64,000 bases of DNA, taken from NCBI GenBank assembly GCA_964034945.1, contig OZ035962.1, positions 30,903,943 to 30,967,942 on the forward strand, in the 5' to 3' direction. Source of the DNA: Chrysopilus asiliformis. Taxonomy: Eukaryota > Arthropoda > Insecta > Diptera > Rhagionidae. Position numbers and translations under genes: made by a program. Position 1 is the stretch's first letter; each line of letters begins with the position of its first letter. The notes beneath the pieces were generated by a model. That model did no database searches and was not told the DNA's origin. It worked only from the letters and a program-made list of their open reading frames with translations. This document shows, piece after piece, positions 13,101 through 25,363 of this stretch.

Positions 13101-16100
13101 GACCAACAGTGCAATTATAAAATTCAAATAGATACTTGTACAGAGCCGTGACTAGGCAAAGCGACGCACGGGGAAAAGGCTGTATTCTTTGTGAGGTTCG
13201 AACTGTTTGGTCCAGCAAACCTCCAAATCAAAATGGCACCTAAAGTGTCTCAAAATGGCGCCCAAAGTTACGCCTCAGAAAAATGACGCCCTTAGATGGG
13301 CGCCCTTATGCTAGAACCCAATAACTGTTCATTATAGTAACAAAAAAAAAACGCTTATAAATTCAAAAATCTCAAAATATCGTTAAATTTTTGCTTGTGT
13401 GCTTTCAAAAAAATATCTCTAATTGCCAAATTCCAACAAGTAAACACTTAACATGAAGTGTGTACTTAACATTCATGTTTGATCACTTACAGTACAAACC
13501 GAAAGAAAAAAAAGCAAAATAAACAAAAGATCGGGCCAAAAAACTGGAAACGCTGTTTTCGGGTCGAGGCGAAAATTCATTATTCTAAAAAAAAATACTA
13601 CAAGTCGCCGAAGTGGATCTTAAAATGATTAAAAAACCACCGAACGAGGATCGGGGCAACAGCGATGGCGCATATCACGCGTGGAGTCCGTGATTGCTAA
13701 TTTTTTCTTTCGTTTCTTCGATCTAAAATAAACTTAAGAAAATAATCACCAAAAAAGATCCGAGCACAAAAAAATGTCACGCCACTTGTCGTGGTGGAAA
13801 CAGCAGAATCGCTGATAATAATATGTAAAACAGCGAATTAAACATTGGCCCAGCTTTCTTGCTCTGACTTTCGCGATCATTTGCCGTTACTTAACTCTTG
13901 AGCGCGATTTTTTTTGAATATATGAACAAAAAACCCCCAAAACAACGGCAACTGAAGCTTTATCAAAAAAAGCTCTCTCGATTTTGATCGAACAGACAGC
14001 GTGATCGCAACGTAATCTAGAAAAGAGAGGATTTTTAGTAAAAAATGTCAGTTTCCGGCGAGATTTGTTTACAAACAAGCCATCAATTATATTCTTGGGG
14101 AGGTTTGCACGATGAAATTGAAGAAATATGCAAACAGGAAAAAAAAATGCGTGTAAACAGAAAGTATCTGCATTAATATATTATCTAAAAATAGAAACCA
14201 AAACAGAAAAAATTTTTTTGATCAAAATATTTTTTATATCACTTGGGGGTAGGAGGTGTTGATAAGACAAATTTGGGGCCAATACACTAAAGTTAGAAGA
14301 GGTCGAATTTTCGAGGCCAAACTGAACTTGAAAACAACCTAAAAATTGCGCCTGGAATCATCGCCGGAAAAGTATCAAAAGATAAAAATAACGATCGGTT
14401 TGTTTTTGGATTTGAAGAAGAAAAAATAGAATTTTATCTAAGGAAAATATAGACTGTTTTTCAGCATCAAAACAAAAACAGGTGGCGTGATATGCTGCAT
14501 CCAAAGAAAAAAACAAATTCTTAAAATTAGCAGAAAAAATATTGCCAGATAACTAAAGTTTAATAACCTTTGAATTTCTCAAGTGCAAGGCAAGTGCAAA
14601 ATACCAATGTTTTTTTTTAATTTATGGGGATATTTTCGAATTTGAACAAATCTAATTCTAGCGAGGAAACATTTATTTTCACTTGGTTTTGCTTTTTATA
14701 AGAAAGACTTTTGCCCAAGCAAAAATGCAATTTTTGCATAGCACAAAAAACTTCGTGAATTGTTTACATTTTTTTTATTCAGGGGATTCTGTGACCGGAA
14801 TCATGGCCAAAGAACTTTTGGTCAGATTAAGTTTTTGCTTACTGTTTTATTGTTCAAATAAGATTTTTTACAAGGGAGAAGAATACGATATTGAATTACC
14901 AAGGACGTTATATAAGAATTCTACAAATTGAAATATGACACTCATCAGGTTAGTCACCTTTTAGCATAATTTGCATAAATAAATGTAAGTTACTTTATGG
15001 GGAAGCAAGAGGTGTCAGATTTTTAGAAGCTATGCTTTTGATAATGGATTTAATGGTGTTAATTTATCCCTTATAATATCATTATATTTAGAATATTTTT
15101 TGTTTGTTTTAAAAACTGTTTAAGGCGATGAGAAACCATAATAATCTATGTTATGCATATGCGTGTGTCTGTATTTTTCCGTTACAACGAAATCGATACA
15201 AAAATTCGCAATAAAATAAAGCTTGTTGTGTAAAATGAGGGATGGTGGTCTTTTTTATAAAACTGTTAAGGGTTGATTGAGGGTGGGAAAAATTCTTTTG
15301 AAAATGCAGAGAATTTCACATTTTTTGTCTTCTAAACATATCTATATAATTCCAGATACCGAAAAAATATTTACCAAAGGTTTAAAAAATGTTCAAGAGT
15401 CTACAAAAACAATACACAATAATAATAATTAATAATGTAATTCAAATTAACTCTAATACAAACTAACCGCACAACTTGAGAAGAGTTTACAAAGAAAGTC
15501 CCACTTGACCGTGTGAAATATTCTGAAGTTCAATGTAAGTTGTACTCGTATTCCCGCTTCAAACACGTGCCATATGTCGACAAATTTTTTGTCCTCCAAT
15601 CGCTGACAGTGTGAAAAATAATGTCTAGCGATTGTCACGACTTAAATCTTTCTAATACCAAAATGGCAAAATATCCATTGCACCTAGTCTGCCTTGAATT
15701 AGTTATTCGTTTTGGTTTTCATTAAAATATTTCCTTTTAATAAAGCAACAAAAATTTACGGTCGCTCAATCAAATTAAACGATATGAATCAACCAGCGGG
15801 ATTATTAGTCAAAGTAAATCTCAACTGTGCCACAGATTGAAAGCCTATCAACGGCTATGTGACATTTCATATATGTATTTCTGACTGTATTCCGATCAGT
15901 AGTTCGTTATGTAGTCAATGAATTTCCTTCAACTCACGGAACAGCCTTGTCATACGTACTTTTATTAACAAAAAAAACCAACATTATGTGTGACATTATT
16001 ACGGTCGTCTTAAAGCATGTTCGACGTACTCATAGAACACTTAAATCTTGAATCCCAGATAGAAGCACAATGTGTGGCCGATTTTTACGCAGCACGATCG

Positions 16101-16812
16101 CTTCCATTGAGGCAGGTCGAGTTCTTGGTCTTCAATGAAATCAAGTCTTAATACATAATAACAAGAGCATTGAGTTTAAAGTCATTAATCGCCATCGTGC
16201 ACTCGATGCAACATCACTGGCCGCAAGTTTATGAAATATGCATCATGTAAGTATACTAGTACCACCATTCAAATTCTTTCTCTATCGCATATGCAATTTT
16301 TTTTTATCAATGGTTTCTTTGAAGCAATGTTTCAAAAACGCATCATAATAATTGTTCCATTCTGCACAACTGTAATGGCGGATTTCGGGCAATTTTTAGC
16401 GACCGCTAAATCGATTTAGCGGGCGAGTTTCAAGCAAAAAGAGCCTGGTAACTAGATTTAGCGGCCGTTAAAAGTTTCGTGAAAGTTGCAATAAGAATTT
16501 ATAGCTTATAAATTCTATGCAAAAGTATATGTACACCACTTTTATTCTATCAGGGTACCACTTTTATAATCGACCTCATCCAATGATCATTTTTATTGTT
16601 ACGATAGCCATTATCATCGTTGATTTCATTAACGTTATAATCAAATCTCCAGACGAAGAAAATTACACATGTTCGTTTGAACGGAATACAAACTTTTCTT
16701 ATATACAACTTGCCGTGAAAAAGTCAATACTGGATAGTTCACATGAAAATAATTTGTGGTTTCATTTTAAAACATAACAAAAGCTATAATTGCCAATCTG
16801 GCAATCATTGGA
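7101..16812. other. Long gene-free AT-rich stretch
   Basis: Nothing in these 9.7 kb reads as a conserved protein or a known RNA. All open frames are under about 95 codons, of low-complexity composition, without flanking splice structure that joins them. A possible small secreted-type ORF at 14803-14931 is listed separately. At about 13138-13320 the words CAGAGCCGTGACTAGGC and repeated AAAATGGCGCC/AAAATGGCACC look like a decayed element with hAT-type starting sequence, but no matching opposite end was found, so it is not annotated. Regulatory function for a distant gene cannot be excluded. Confidence 0.6.
14803..14931 (+). CDS. Candidate small membrane or secreted peptide ORF (42 aa), unrecognised
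   Basis: An ATG in good context (ATCATGGCC) opens a 42-codon frame. Its N-terminus, MAKELLVRLSFCLLFYCSNK, has a hydrophobic stretch like a signal peptide or signal anchor, followed by a polar tail (GEEYDIELPR). A polypyrimidine run ending TTTTTTTTATTCAG lies 20 bases upstream and would serve as a 3' splice site (AG at 14781-14782), so this could be a last exon carrying the start codon. No family was recognised. In a 9 kb AT-rich stretch one such ORF may arise by chance, so this is a lead only. Confidence 0.2.
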   Translation: MAKELLVRLSFCLLFYCSNKIFYKGEEYDIELPRTLYKNSTN

Positions 16813-17362
16813 GACCCGTATGGTGATATTCGTATCAAAATTCGAACAGTTATACCAAAATTCCACTTTGAAGTCAAACTTTCCAATAAGATTTTTTTAA
16901 AATTTATTCCAATCGGATTTTCATGTATGGGAGTTTTATGTAGAATCATATCCTAAATAACTTTTGTTCTTGGACTTTTTTGATAAAATTCACCGTTTTT
17001 GAGATATTCAGAAAAAAGTTTTCGTTCGTATGGGGGGTACCCCCCCCTAATGGTCCATTTTTGCCCATTAACGAACTTAGCCTCACATTTTACGAAAAAC
17101 GGATCTGTGCAAAATGTCAAGTCTCTAGCTCAATCCGTGCGCCCGCAATCCGCGCCACAGACAGACAGACGGACAGACAGACGGACAGACGGACAGACGG
17201 ACAGACAGACGGACAGACAGACGGACGGACATGTAAAATTCAACTTTTTTTATCATTCTAAACACTCTGGTGTAATTAATTTTTTTGTGTGATGACGGGA
17301 TCTTGGCGTTACAAACGGTAAGGCAAATCTAATATACCCTTTGGTTTCACCATACGGGTATA
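16813..17362. repeat. Single copy of the CAGA/CGGA dispersed repeat
   Basis: The right end reads CCTTTGGTTTCACCATACGGGTATA, the same terminal sequence as the fold-back copy at 5152-5929. The left end retains ACCCGTATGGTGA in inverted orientation, so the element has short terminal inverted repeats of about 13-16 bp. Between them, in order, are TTCCACTTTGAAGTCAAACTTTCC, a GGGGGGTACCCCCCC palindrome, GCGCCCGCAATCCGCGCCACAG, a CAGA/CGGA minisatellite (about 17159-17231) and AACACTCTGGTGTAATT. This copy shows what a unit looks like before inverted dimerisation. The ~95-codon frames crossing it are translations of the minisatellite. Confidence 0.8.
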
Positions 17363-19990
17363 AAAAATGGAAATTTTTTTTGCGTATTGAGAAAATTCAG
17401 ATGAGTGTTACTTAAATGCTAGAACTAAAGCCCGTCCTATGAACGGTAACAGGAATCTTGGTATGCATTCCGTGAGGTCTTGTATAAGTTAGTGGCTAAA
17501 ACCGCGGTAATATTGTTTGGGAGATAGCGAGAGAGGGGTTTACAGGCAAGGGGAAAGGTATATATTATAGGGGGCGGAAACTTTCCATGGGGACAATTTA
17601 CCCAATGGTGCAAACCATGTCAATATTGCTCCAATTGTTCAAAACATTGCAGGAGGGACTTTACAGCAAGGTAGGAGTTTACAGTAAGGGGTAGATTTTA
17701 GTGGGCGATAACTGTTTTTTGGAGGAAAAGCTACTCAATGGCGGAAACCGTATTAAAATTGCTCTAATGGTTAAGAAAATAGCTGGTGAGGGGGTGAAAA
17801 GTAGGAAGAATATCGAGTAAACGTATAGCCTATAAAATGCCCCTCATTATTAAGGACATATACTCGAAACCCGTTTTAAAATGAGTTCGCTACACTCGAA
17901 ACTCAATATCGATCAAAACTATTACATAAAATAATTAAATATATAGTGATAAGTGGTTTAGTTATTTCTACGATAAAAAAAATAGTTACATAGAGCGGAG
18001 CGTTTTCGAACTCACATGAAACGGGCAAAATACAGGATATTCGACAGTGTCGCAGAATAAAATTCGCGGAATTAAGTTTCAGATGTAAACGGCTTCTAAG
18101 AATAAGCTTTAAATTTTTGAAATTTTCTAACATAATAAAAAAGCTGTAATTTTTGAAAATGAAAAACCAGTAAGATTTAGCTGCGCATTAGAGACACACA
18201 AAATTTGACAGCAAAAAAATATTTTATTATTATTATTGTTTCTGTTTCTTATGATTTTATTAATATATTTAAATCGAATTCACCTCAAAAACTGTTCTTT
18301 GTGGAGAAAAATTTGCTAAAACAGCGAATAGACCGCGGAGCTGTCTTTCCCGTGAATCACTAAACGCAGAAAATGAACGCAGAAGAATACTAGTATTGAA
18401 TCTACTAAATATAATTTCGTTTCATTAGCCATTTGATTATTTTAAGAAATGGCAAACGATTCTGAAAATAAATAAATCGGCTTGTTTTTTTTTTCGACCG
18501 CATATTTTGAAATTTGTATGTGGAAGTCATGATTGATAGTGGGCTGGTTATTTTTGATAAAGTCTGGTTGATGGCGAGATCGTGATGATCTGACTTCAAT
18601 ATTCAATGTTAAGGTGACGACTACTAGGTATATGAAAGCCAAAGAGTTCATTCACTGATATCGTACGAAATGAAAAAGTCCATGACGTCCCTAGATTCGT
18701 ATTTAAATGTCTCTCAGTCACGGTAAAAATTTAAATTTATTTCGTCTAGTTTTATAAATGTTACAATTTTCACTATCTGTTTGATCTGAATGTGAATTTT
18801 CTCGCACATTTTGTACTGTCGGTCATTCTAAATTTGATGGCATTTTATACGTTTTCCTTGAATTTGAATGATTTTAAAGTTGCGCTGGCTAATTAAATTC
18901 GACAATTTGCTATAAAACAAATTTGACTTTTCGAAATAATTAACATAAAAAGATGAAAGCGGAAGGAAATATACTCACTTAATTTCAATACCGAGAAAGA
19001 AATCACAAATTCAGCCTTAATTCGAGAAAAATTGAAGATTCAAAGACATCGAGAAAATCGCAGTCGTCACATTTTTTTCCTTAGTTCTACTTTTTCGCCT
19101 TGTTTGTGTGCTGTATTTTTTAAAAATAACTTGGCAGACTTTCAAAGCAAAATACGTAGGTGTCAAAGTGATCACGAGAAAAACTTGGTCAGTGGTTACT
19201 AGAAAACACTGATAAGTTTAAAGAAAATTTTAGCCATGCACTAAAATCTCTTGTAAAATTGAGCATGGGAAATTGTGAGACTTAACAATAACGTTAAATT
19301 ACTTTTACAATTGTTTGTTATTTTCAACTAGTTAAAATCATATAAAAACTGCAATAAAATTTTTAAAAACTTCTATAAAATTCTACTATGACGACGAAAT
19401 GAAAATTATTTTCACTGTTAATGTTTATTTTGACTTTCACTTTCAGAATATCTTACAAAAATTAAATACATCCTTTAGAATTTCGTGGCCGTTGGAACTT
19501 GACCCAACAACGGTGGTTGAAATGAGACAAATTAAAACCCACATCTGTTTTTATAATAAATCTTTTGGAAAATTTGGAGTGAAATGTGGAATTTCTCGTA
19601 TGTCATCAAACATCATCAGAAATTTGTTTATAAAAATATAATAAGATGTACAATATTTATAGATATTTGGACGCTAATTTGGGGAATCAAAAGATTATTC
19701 CAAATTGGTGGTCATAAATTCCATTAATTCTTTGGAAAATTGAGAGATATAATTTGATGAACTCATGGGAAAAGATTTTAAATTATTTGTGATTTTTTTT
19801 ATTATTATTCAATTTTTTGTTGTTGTTATAAATTCATCTAAAACGCATCTGAATCACTACAGTTAATCTTGCAATCATTTAAAAGTAATTAGAAACTGCA
19901 CTTGCACTGTAATTTGGGTTAAAAGTAGTTATCATAGTTATCACATTTTCCAGATAATTAAATGCACCAAGGATTATTGAAATTGTTAAA

Positions 19991-20128
19991 CCGGATTCGT
20001 GATCAGTGACCCCGAAAACTCCTATTGCCAATTTTCGCCGGGAAAAATGGGGAAAAGCATATTTTCGTTATCCTTACAGGACCTTCCGGTTCGAATTTTG
20101 AAAAATCTAATACCGGATTCGTGATCAG
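19991..20128. repeat. Direct repeat CCGGATTCGTGATCAG, two copies 122 bp apart
   Basis: CCGGATTCGTGATCAG occurs at 19991-20006 and again at 20113-20128. Both are followed after a few bases by a similar word (CTCCTATTG at about 20021 and 20147). The block looks like a diverged tandem duplication of an approximately 120 bp unit, probably part of an unrecognised mobile element. No inverted termini were found around it. Confidence 0.5.
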
Positions 20129-22155
20129 CGAAACTTTTCAGCCTCCTATTGAGCAGGATTCATGGCGAAAATCATGGTTTAAAAACCCCCTTTACCCCGG
20201 TTTACCCCATAGCGGTAAAATTTCGGAAAACCCCGCCCTGTTAAATAGATAGATAGATATAGATTATGAAATAAATTGGACACGTCAAAAAAATCAAGCA
20301 GCAAATAAATAATAGAAAATCTTTTTCTGTATTTTGAATTCATCAATTATGATTGAGAAAAATCCATGACGACAACATCTCTTTCATGTTGGCAACCATC
20401 AGGATCAAAACTTAAAAAAAAACAGATGCCAATCGATACTAGAAAAATCAATTATAATTTATTGACGCTGAAAAAATATCGCTGCACGTGAATATCAATT
20501 TTAAAATAGAATGGAAGACACTCAAAATTTAGCTCGTGTCCATTTCAGTCAGCGCACACGAAAATTGTCTGTTTTTTTATTGTATATACAGATAAAATAC
20601 ACCATCTTTGTCATATTCTCTCTGCATCTTCCGGACCAATTTAGAAACTTGAAAAGTCTTAAAATACGAGACAACAAAACTAAATCAACTTATCATTGAG
20701 TTAAGTCCTTTCTGGCAATATTATGGCTAATTGTAAATTTATTTTTGCGATGGGAGTGCGCGACTCACTTGTTAACCTTCTTAACCTTAACAGATGCTAG
20801 ATTGATTCAAAAATGATGGCCGTCAAGCTAATTATGCTCTGCTCGTGTTGGCCGAAACATGCCTTGTATTTTAGTAATTTCACTATAAGAATATATTTTT
20901 TCTTTGAGTTTTCTTTTTTATTTTACTACTCCGGTCTTGAATAGTTTCCAATCACGAAAAGGAAAAACAAAACATTTAAACTAATATAAGTATCAATATA
21001 ATTTTATTTTCTAACTTTCCAACATACGCTTTACCTCCTCCCACTTCTGAAATCATCAATTCAATACGGTGACTTGTGTTGCACTAAATATAAAAATAAT
21101 TGAACTTCTTGTTTCGCTTTTTATCTTTTTGTCATGTATTTTAGGATTTATTTATGGAATATTGATTAATTGATTTTCCCAAGTGCTATTATGAATTTTT
21201 TTTTTAATTTTTTATTGAATTTATCGAAAGTATTTCGTGAGTTGTGTTGAAAAAAAACGATACTTGTAAAATAATAAAGGACAATGGAACAAAAATGTAT
21301 TTTTACCATAAAAATATGACAAAAAAGATTGTTTGTTATTCATATTTATACAAACTCATTTTAATAAAGCTCGCTAATTAAAAATTTTTGCAAAAATATT
21401 TAAAAAAAATAGTGTTGAGTTGAACTAAATTTTCAATAAATTAAATTCATACAAATGATTAAAACAGCATCAAAGAATTTCATCACGAATCGTTTAAAAT
21501 CACGAAATTTATTTAACAGCAGACCTTAAAGTTCGACATTTATAGCAAATGTCGTGAAGGTTGGTAAAATTTTAAATTCGGTATGTTCTGTTCTGAATTG
21601 TTTAAATACGACCTTTTTTTTAATTCGAAAAAAATTACAAAAAATCCTCAAGTCAATACAAAAGAGTGCTCAAAACCGCTCAAAACGCAAAGATTTCATT
21701 TAAACTGTGTTAAATAAATATTTTCTTTTTATACTCAAAAGTGTGGCAATTAATGCCGGCCATGTGTCTGTCATGTACGGAAAATTAACACAGAATCCCC
21801 AGACGTTTCGCCGTAATTTTCAAAAGAAATTATTTTTAGCGAAAAGGCCTAAAAATGAGTTATTCAATGCTGGCACAAAGCTCGAAACCTTCTGAAAATT
21901 AAAAAAACTGAGTGAAATACACAAAAGGTCGGGTCGGCGATGAATAATAATTTTTTTGAGATATGTTTACACCTGAATACTTTTTTAAACTAATAGAATA
22001 CTGCTTCCGATGACAAATATTTAAAACATTTATTACATTATAGCCGGCATTTCTGTCCTTTCCGTCCACGTATTCTTTTACACCAAAGTTAAAAAAAGGT
22101 TTACATTTGTTTACAAAACACAAATTCATCTGGGTTTTGGCAGATGAAATGTCCT

Positions 22156-22185
22156 GCGCAAACTTTATTACAATAAAGTTTGCGC
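22156..22185. repeat. Perfect 30 bp palindrome (14 bp arms, 2 bp spacer)
   Basis: GCGCAAACTTTATT is followed by AC and then AATAAAGTTTGCGC, an exact inverted repeat with only two spacer bases. Such a short spacer favours a cruciform or a template-switch origin over an RNA hairpin with a normal loop. No terminal repeats or target duplications of a known element flank it. Function unknown. Confidence 0.85.
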
Positions 22186-23845
22186 ACCGAAGAAAAAAAA
22201 TCTCTTGGGGGTGTGATCCACAAAAATACAATGGTATTTGGTCCAGTGATGAAATCATAGACCCAATATAGTATTAATATTAAAGTAAATATTGAATTGT
22301 AGCAAAAATTACTCACCAATAAGTTTTTCTTGGAAGATTCTACAGAAAACACGAAAACGGTATTTCTGCAGAGTTCGGTTCACAAAATCTTTTGCTTTTA
22401 TCCAAAAATAAATTTAATTTTCAATTTCGCGAACAGTAATTTTTTGTTATTTTTTTAAAATATTTCCCGTATTTTTATTAAATATTTCCAGGAATAGATT
22501 TGGTATTTTTAAAACTTGTCCAAAAAAATTTTTGTTTTTATGTGATTTTTTGTATTTATTTTTGTGAAAACTGGGAATCACTGCGCTACGTTTGAAAAAA
22601 ATTGTTTAGATATTTTCACAGATTTTTCTTATTCCTAATCTTGTTTCAGAAACGAAATTATAAAAATCCAAACACGTAAAACACGAATAAAAAAAACCAC
22701 AAACACGTTTTCACTGAATCTAGCCGATGCCAAAAAGGATGCTTCAAAAAATAGATTTTCACCGCACCCGGAAATTTACTTTTCGTGAATTCCGTAGGTT
22801 GGCTGACTTTTGTTCGTTTCTTTTAGTAAAAGTCAATCGGAATTTTAAAAAAATTTCAAATTTTATAAACTTTAGCTTTGAATTTAGTTTGGTTAGAAAT
22901 ATTCTATAGTTTAGTTTTATAGAAAGGAAAATTTATGTATGAAAAATGATGAAAAAGTCCTTAAAGAAAATTTAAAGCTTGGCACAAGATTTAGATACTT
23001 TTTAGCCGTTGAAAATAAACGTCTTACTTCGACCAGCAGTCGTCGAAGACTGTTTTAAGTTTGAAAATCTCGAGTTGGCTTCATGTTGACTGCTGATTTT
23101 GTGGTGTGGATAATGTAGACTCCGCAGCCCCCTTCTCTGTCTGCCAGATTGGCGATTATTATGTTACTTCGAATCGACATCGTTTATTTGGGTGCAAGTC
23201 ACCCAAGAAAGTAATTCTCATTGCGGACCAAGTTACGTTACTTCGATAGCTTCTTGCTGCGTACTGAATTTCTTACCGAATTTCAGCTGGGCATTAAATG
23301 ATGGGGATTCGAAGGGTAAAAAGTTTTGTGACCTGCGCCGAAATATTTTGGATACTGATGACTACCGGAAAAGGGCTTCTACTGCATTCATTTAGTGCTA
23401 ACACGTGTCAAAATTCCACCCTTGACCATCCTTACGAAGCAATTGATTGAGTTAAGGTTAGATTAACAGGAGACCCTCTATTTTCCATTTAAAGAATGTC
23501 TGAAATCTTAAAAAATCGTTTTTAGTTTTTCCGGTTTTTTTTAATTAAAAAAAATTATATAGGTACAGGATTTTTTCCGAGTTTTCAAAAAAAAAGTCAT
23601 TATGTTCAACCTTTTTATACTCTATATTATAGGTATATCATATAAGAGTATATAAGATTTAGTATACCGTTTGTAACGAAACGAACCAATCATCGGACAC
23701 AAAAATTAACTATACCAGGGTGTTAGGGATGACAAAAGATTTCGTATTCCACATGTCCGTCCGTCTGTCTGCCTGCGTCCGTGAACACCATAACTTTCGA
23801 AAGGATTGAGCTAGAGACTTGAAAGTTTGTATAGTCACGTTTCCG

Positions 23846-24201
23846 CGGTATTACACACGGCAACTTTCGGGCTTACTTAAGCCGATTTTTGGGAGAAACG
23901 ACTGAGGAGGGAAAAGTTGCCACTCGAAATCATGGCTTATCGACAATCTGCATACATGCAAAGCGTGTGAACCGGTTTGGGAAAAGTAGTAGGCAGAAAT
24001 CATTTTCGTTCTGACCGTCAGCAGGTAAAGATCTTGGGAAGTATATGAGCAGCAGCAATTTCAATGGTTTGAGTCCACAAACACATATGTAAAATTGCGT
24101 AGCATATGCAAACAGGTTTACCTTATTTAAGCCACAAATGTAAGCACATTGGCTTATTAAGCCCAAAAGTTGCCGGCTTAAATAAGCCAAGTGTAATACC
24201 G
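23846..24201. mobile_element. MITE with CGGTATTACAC terminal inverted repeats
   Basis: 356 bp beginning CGGTATTACAC and ending GTGTAATACCG. Internally, AACTTTCGGGCTTACTTAAGCC on the left matches, in inverted orientation, GGCTTATTAAGCCCAAAAGTT on the right, giving longer imperfect subterminal inverted repeats. The flanks (TTTCCG and GACTTT) rejoin as normal CAGA/CGGA-family sequence when the insert is removed. No clear target-site duplication is visible, so the superfamily is not assigned. No coding capacity. Confidence 0.65.
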
Positions 24202-24599
24202 GACTTTCTTGTAATTGGTTAGGCTAAGTTCTTGAACAGGCAAAATTGGACCATTCATTCCTCTCTCCTCCTCTCTCCTCCATCTAAACTCTTTTGGCCC
24301 ACGGACCCCTTTTCATAGTCAAAACTTGCCCACGGACCCTGGGTGAAAAACTACATACATAAATGCATAATAGAAAAATTACAAATTTAACTTTAATGTC
24401 TTGAATGGTAAATGATGATGTAAAAATAAAATATAAATAAAACATTTTGTTGAAGAAGTATTTATTGAATCACCGCCGAAGACGCGGCCTTTTATATTCG
24501 CGGCTCGTTTGCCAACATTCCTGTATGTTCGGCCGAGGTCTCGAACGTTCTCGTGTGCAGATCTCAAACATTCTCGAAGCGTTCACGCCAGATCTCGAA

Positions 24600-25363
24600 T
24601 AGGGATGCAACCTCGTTCAAAAAACCTCGATATATCGAAAATCGATGTTTTTTTTAAGGCGACATCGATGTCAAAAAACATAGTCCTGAAAACATCGTTT
24701 TTCCGATGTTTTGAAAAGGTTATATTTAACTGGCGGATGCTCTACTGTGGGTGGAGTGCACCCAGGTAGAATTAACACGTTTTTAATTCTTCTCATACGT
24801 TGAACCACCAAAAACCCGTTAGTTTTCGAGATATTCGAAAAAAAATTTTTTTTTTTAAATACCGGCATATCTTTATAACGGAGTTCTAGTAAAAGACATA
24901 AATGTAGCAAATTTTATTGTCTCCAAGTTTTGTAATACATAAGACTACTGGAAAATTGTTAGTTTCGGAACAAATCGCAAAAAACCGCATCGTTTTTAAA
25001 AAGCCGCCGTTTTGGTTATTTCCGGTTAACGGATTTCTACATCAGGACCAAACTTCTCTCTAAAATTTCATGGCTAGCTCTAGTATTTTTTGCGAAATCT
25101 TGTAGAAAGATGGAACCGAAAATTGATACCAAAGAAAATTTAAACAAATCTTTGAGTGGCTATATTAAATCTATCTAAAAACCAGTCCTCCTAGTCCTAA
25201 AATTAGTTTCTCTACTAATTTTCTAAAGAGTAATGTTCTAACATCGTGGATAACAACATCGATACCTCGATATATCCGTCTGTTCAACATCGAGGTTAAA
25301 ACTCGATATTTTTCAACGATACCTCGATGTTTTGCAAACATCGAGGTATCGTTGGCATCCCTA
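24600..25363. mobile_element. Second hAT-type element nested in the first
   Basis: Starts TAGGGATGCAACCTCG and ends with the reverse complement of TAGGGATGCCAACGATACC; the first nine bases are identical at both ends. The 8 bp ATCTCGAA flanks it exactly (24592-24599 and 25364-25371). Just inside each end are CTCGATATATCGA-like palindromic blocks (about 24627-24645; 25265-25345). The centre (about 24790-25150) is a third dispersed repeat also found at 58440-58850 and 61466-61830. No transposase frame remains, so it is non-autonomous. Confidence 0.82.
24790..25150 (+). repeat. Dispersed repeat family C, copy 1 (inside the nested hAT element)
   Basis: Shares in order with the copy at 58440-58850: TTTTCGAGATA near the start, GAGTTCTAGTAAAAGACATAA, TTGTCTCCAA, ACTACTGGAAAA, AAAAAGCCGCC.TTT, GGTTAACGGATTT, AGGACC, AAATTTCATGGCTA and AAATCTTGTA. 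No open frame and no terminal repeats were identified. Because copies 2 and 3 stand outside any hAT element, this one probably inserted into the hAT element, though capture of a fragment by the element is possible. Confidence 0.6.

Larger units (their letters stand above)
17363..23626. other. Gene-free AT-rich stretch
   Basis: No supported gene. It contains a pair of direct repeats at 19991-20006 and 20113-20128 (CCGGATTCGTGATCAG), a short TAGA microsatellite at about 20247-20262, and a perfect palindrome at 22156-22185. The longest frame (119 codons, minus strand, 21899-22258) runs through that palindrome and resembles no protein I know. Around 23020-23400 base composition is less AT-rich, with several short frames, but no splice-consistent coding pattern was found. 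Confidence 0.6.

Noticed and set aside
13138..13320. Possible hAT element beginning CAGAGCCGTGACTAGG
   Set aside because: No matching inverted end or 8 bp target duplication was found; left as a note only.
21899..22258. 119-codon minus-strand frame
   Set aside because: It runs through a perfect palindrome, has no recognisable domain, and overlaps a second open frame; AT-rich sequence of this length can give such a frame by chance.
23192..23395. 67-codon frame in a less AT-rich patch
   Set aside because: It starts at a non-ATG codon, no domain or splice partner was seen, and the composition shift alone is weak evidence.
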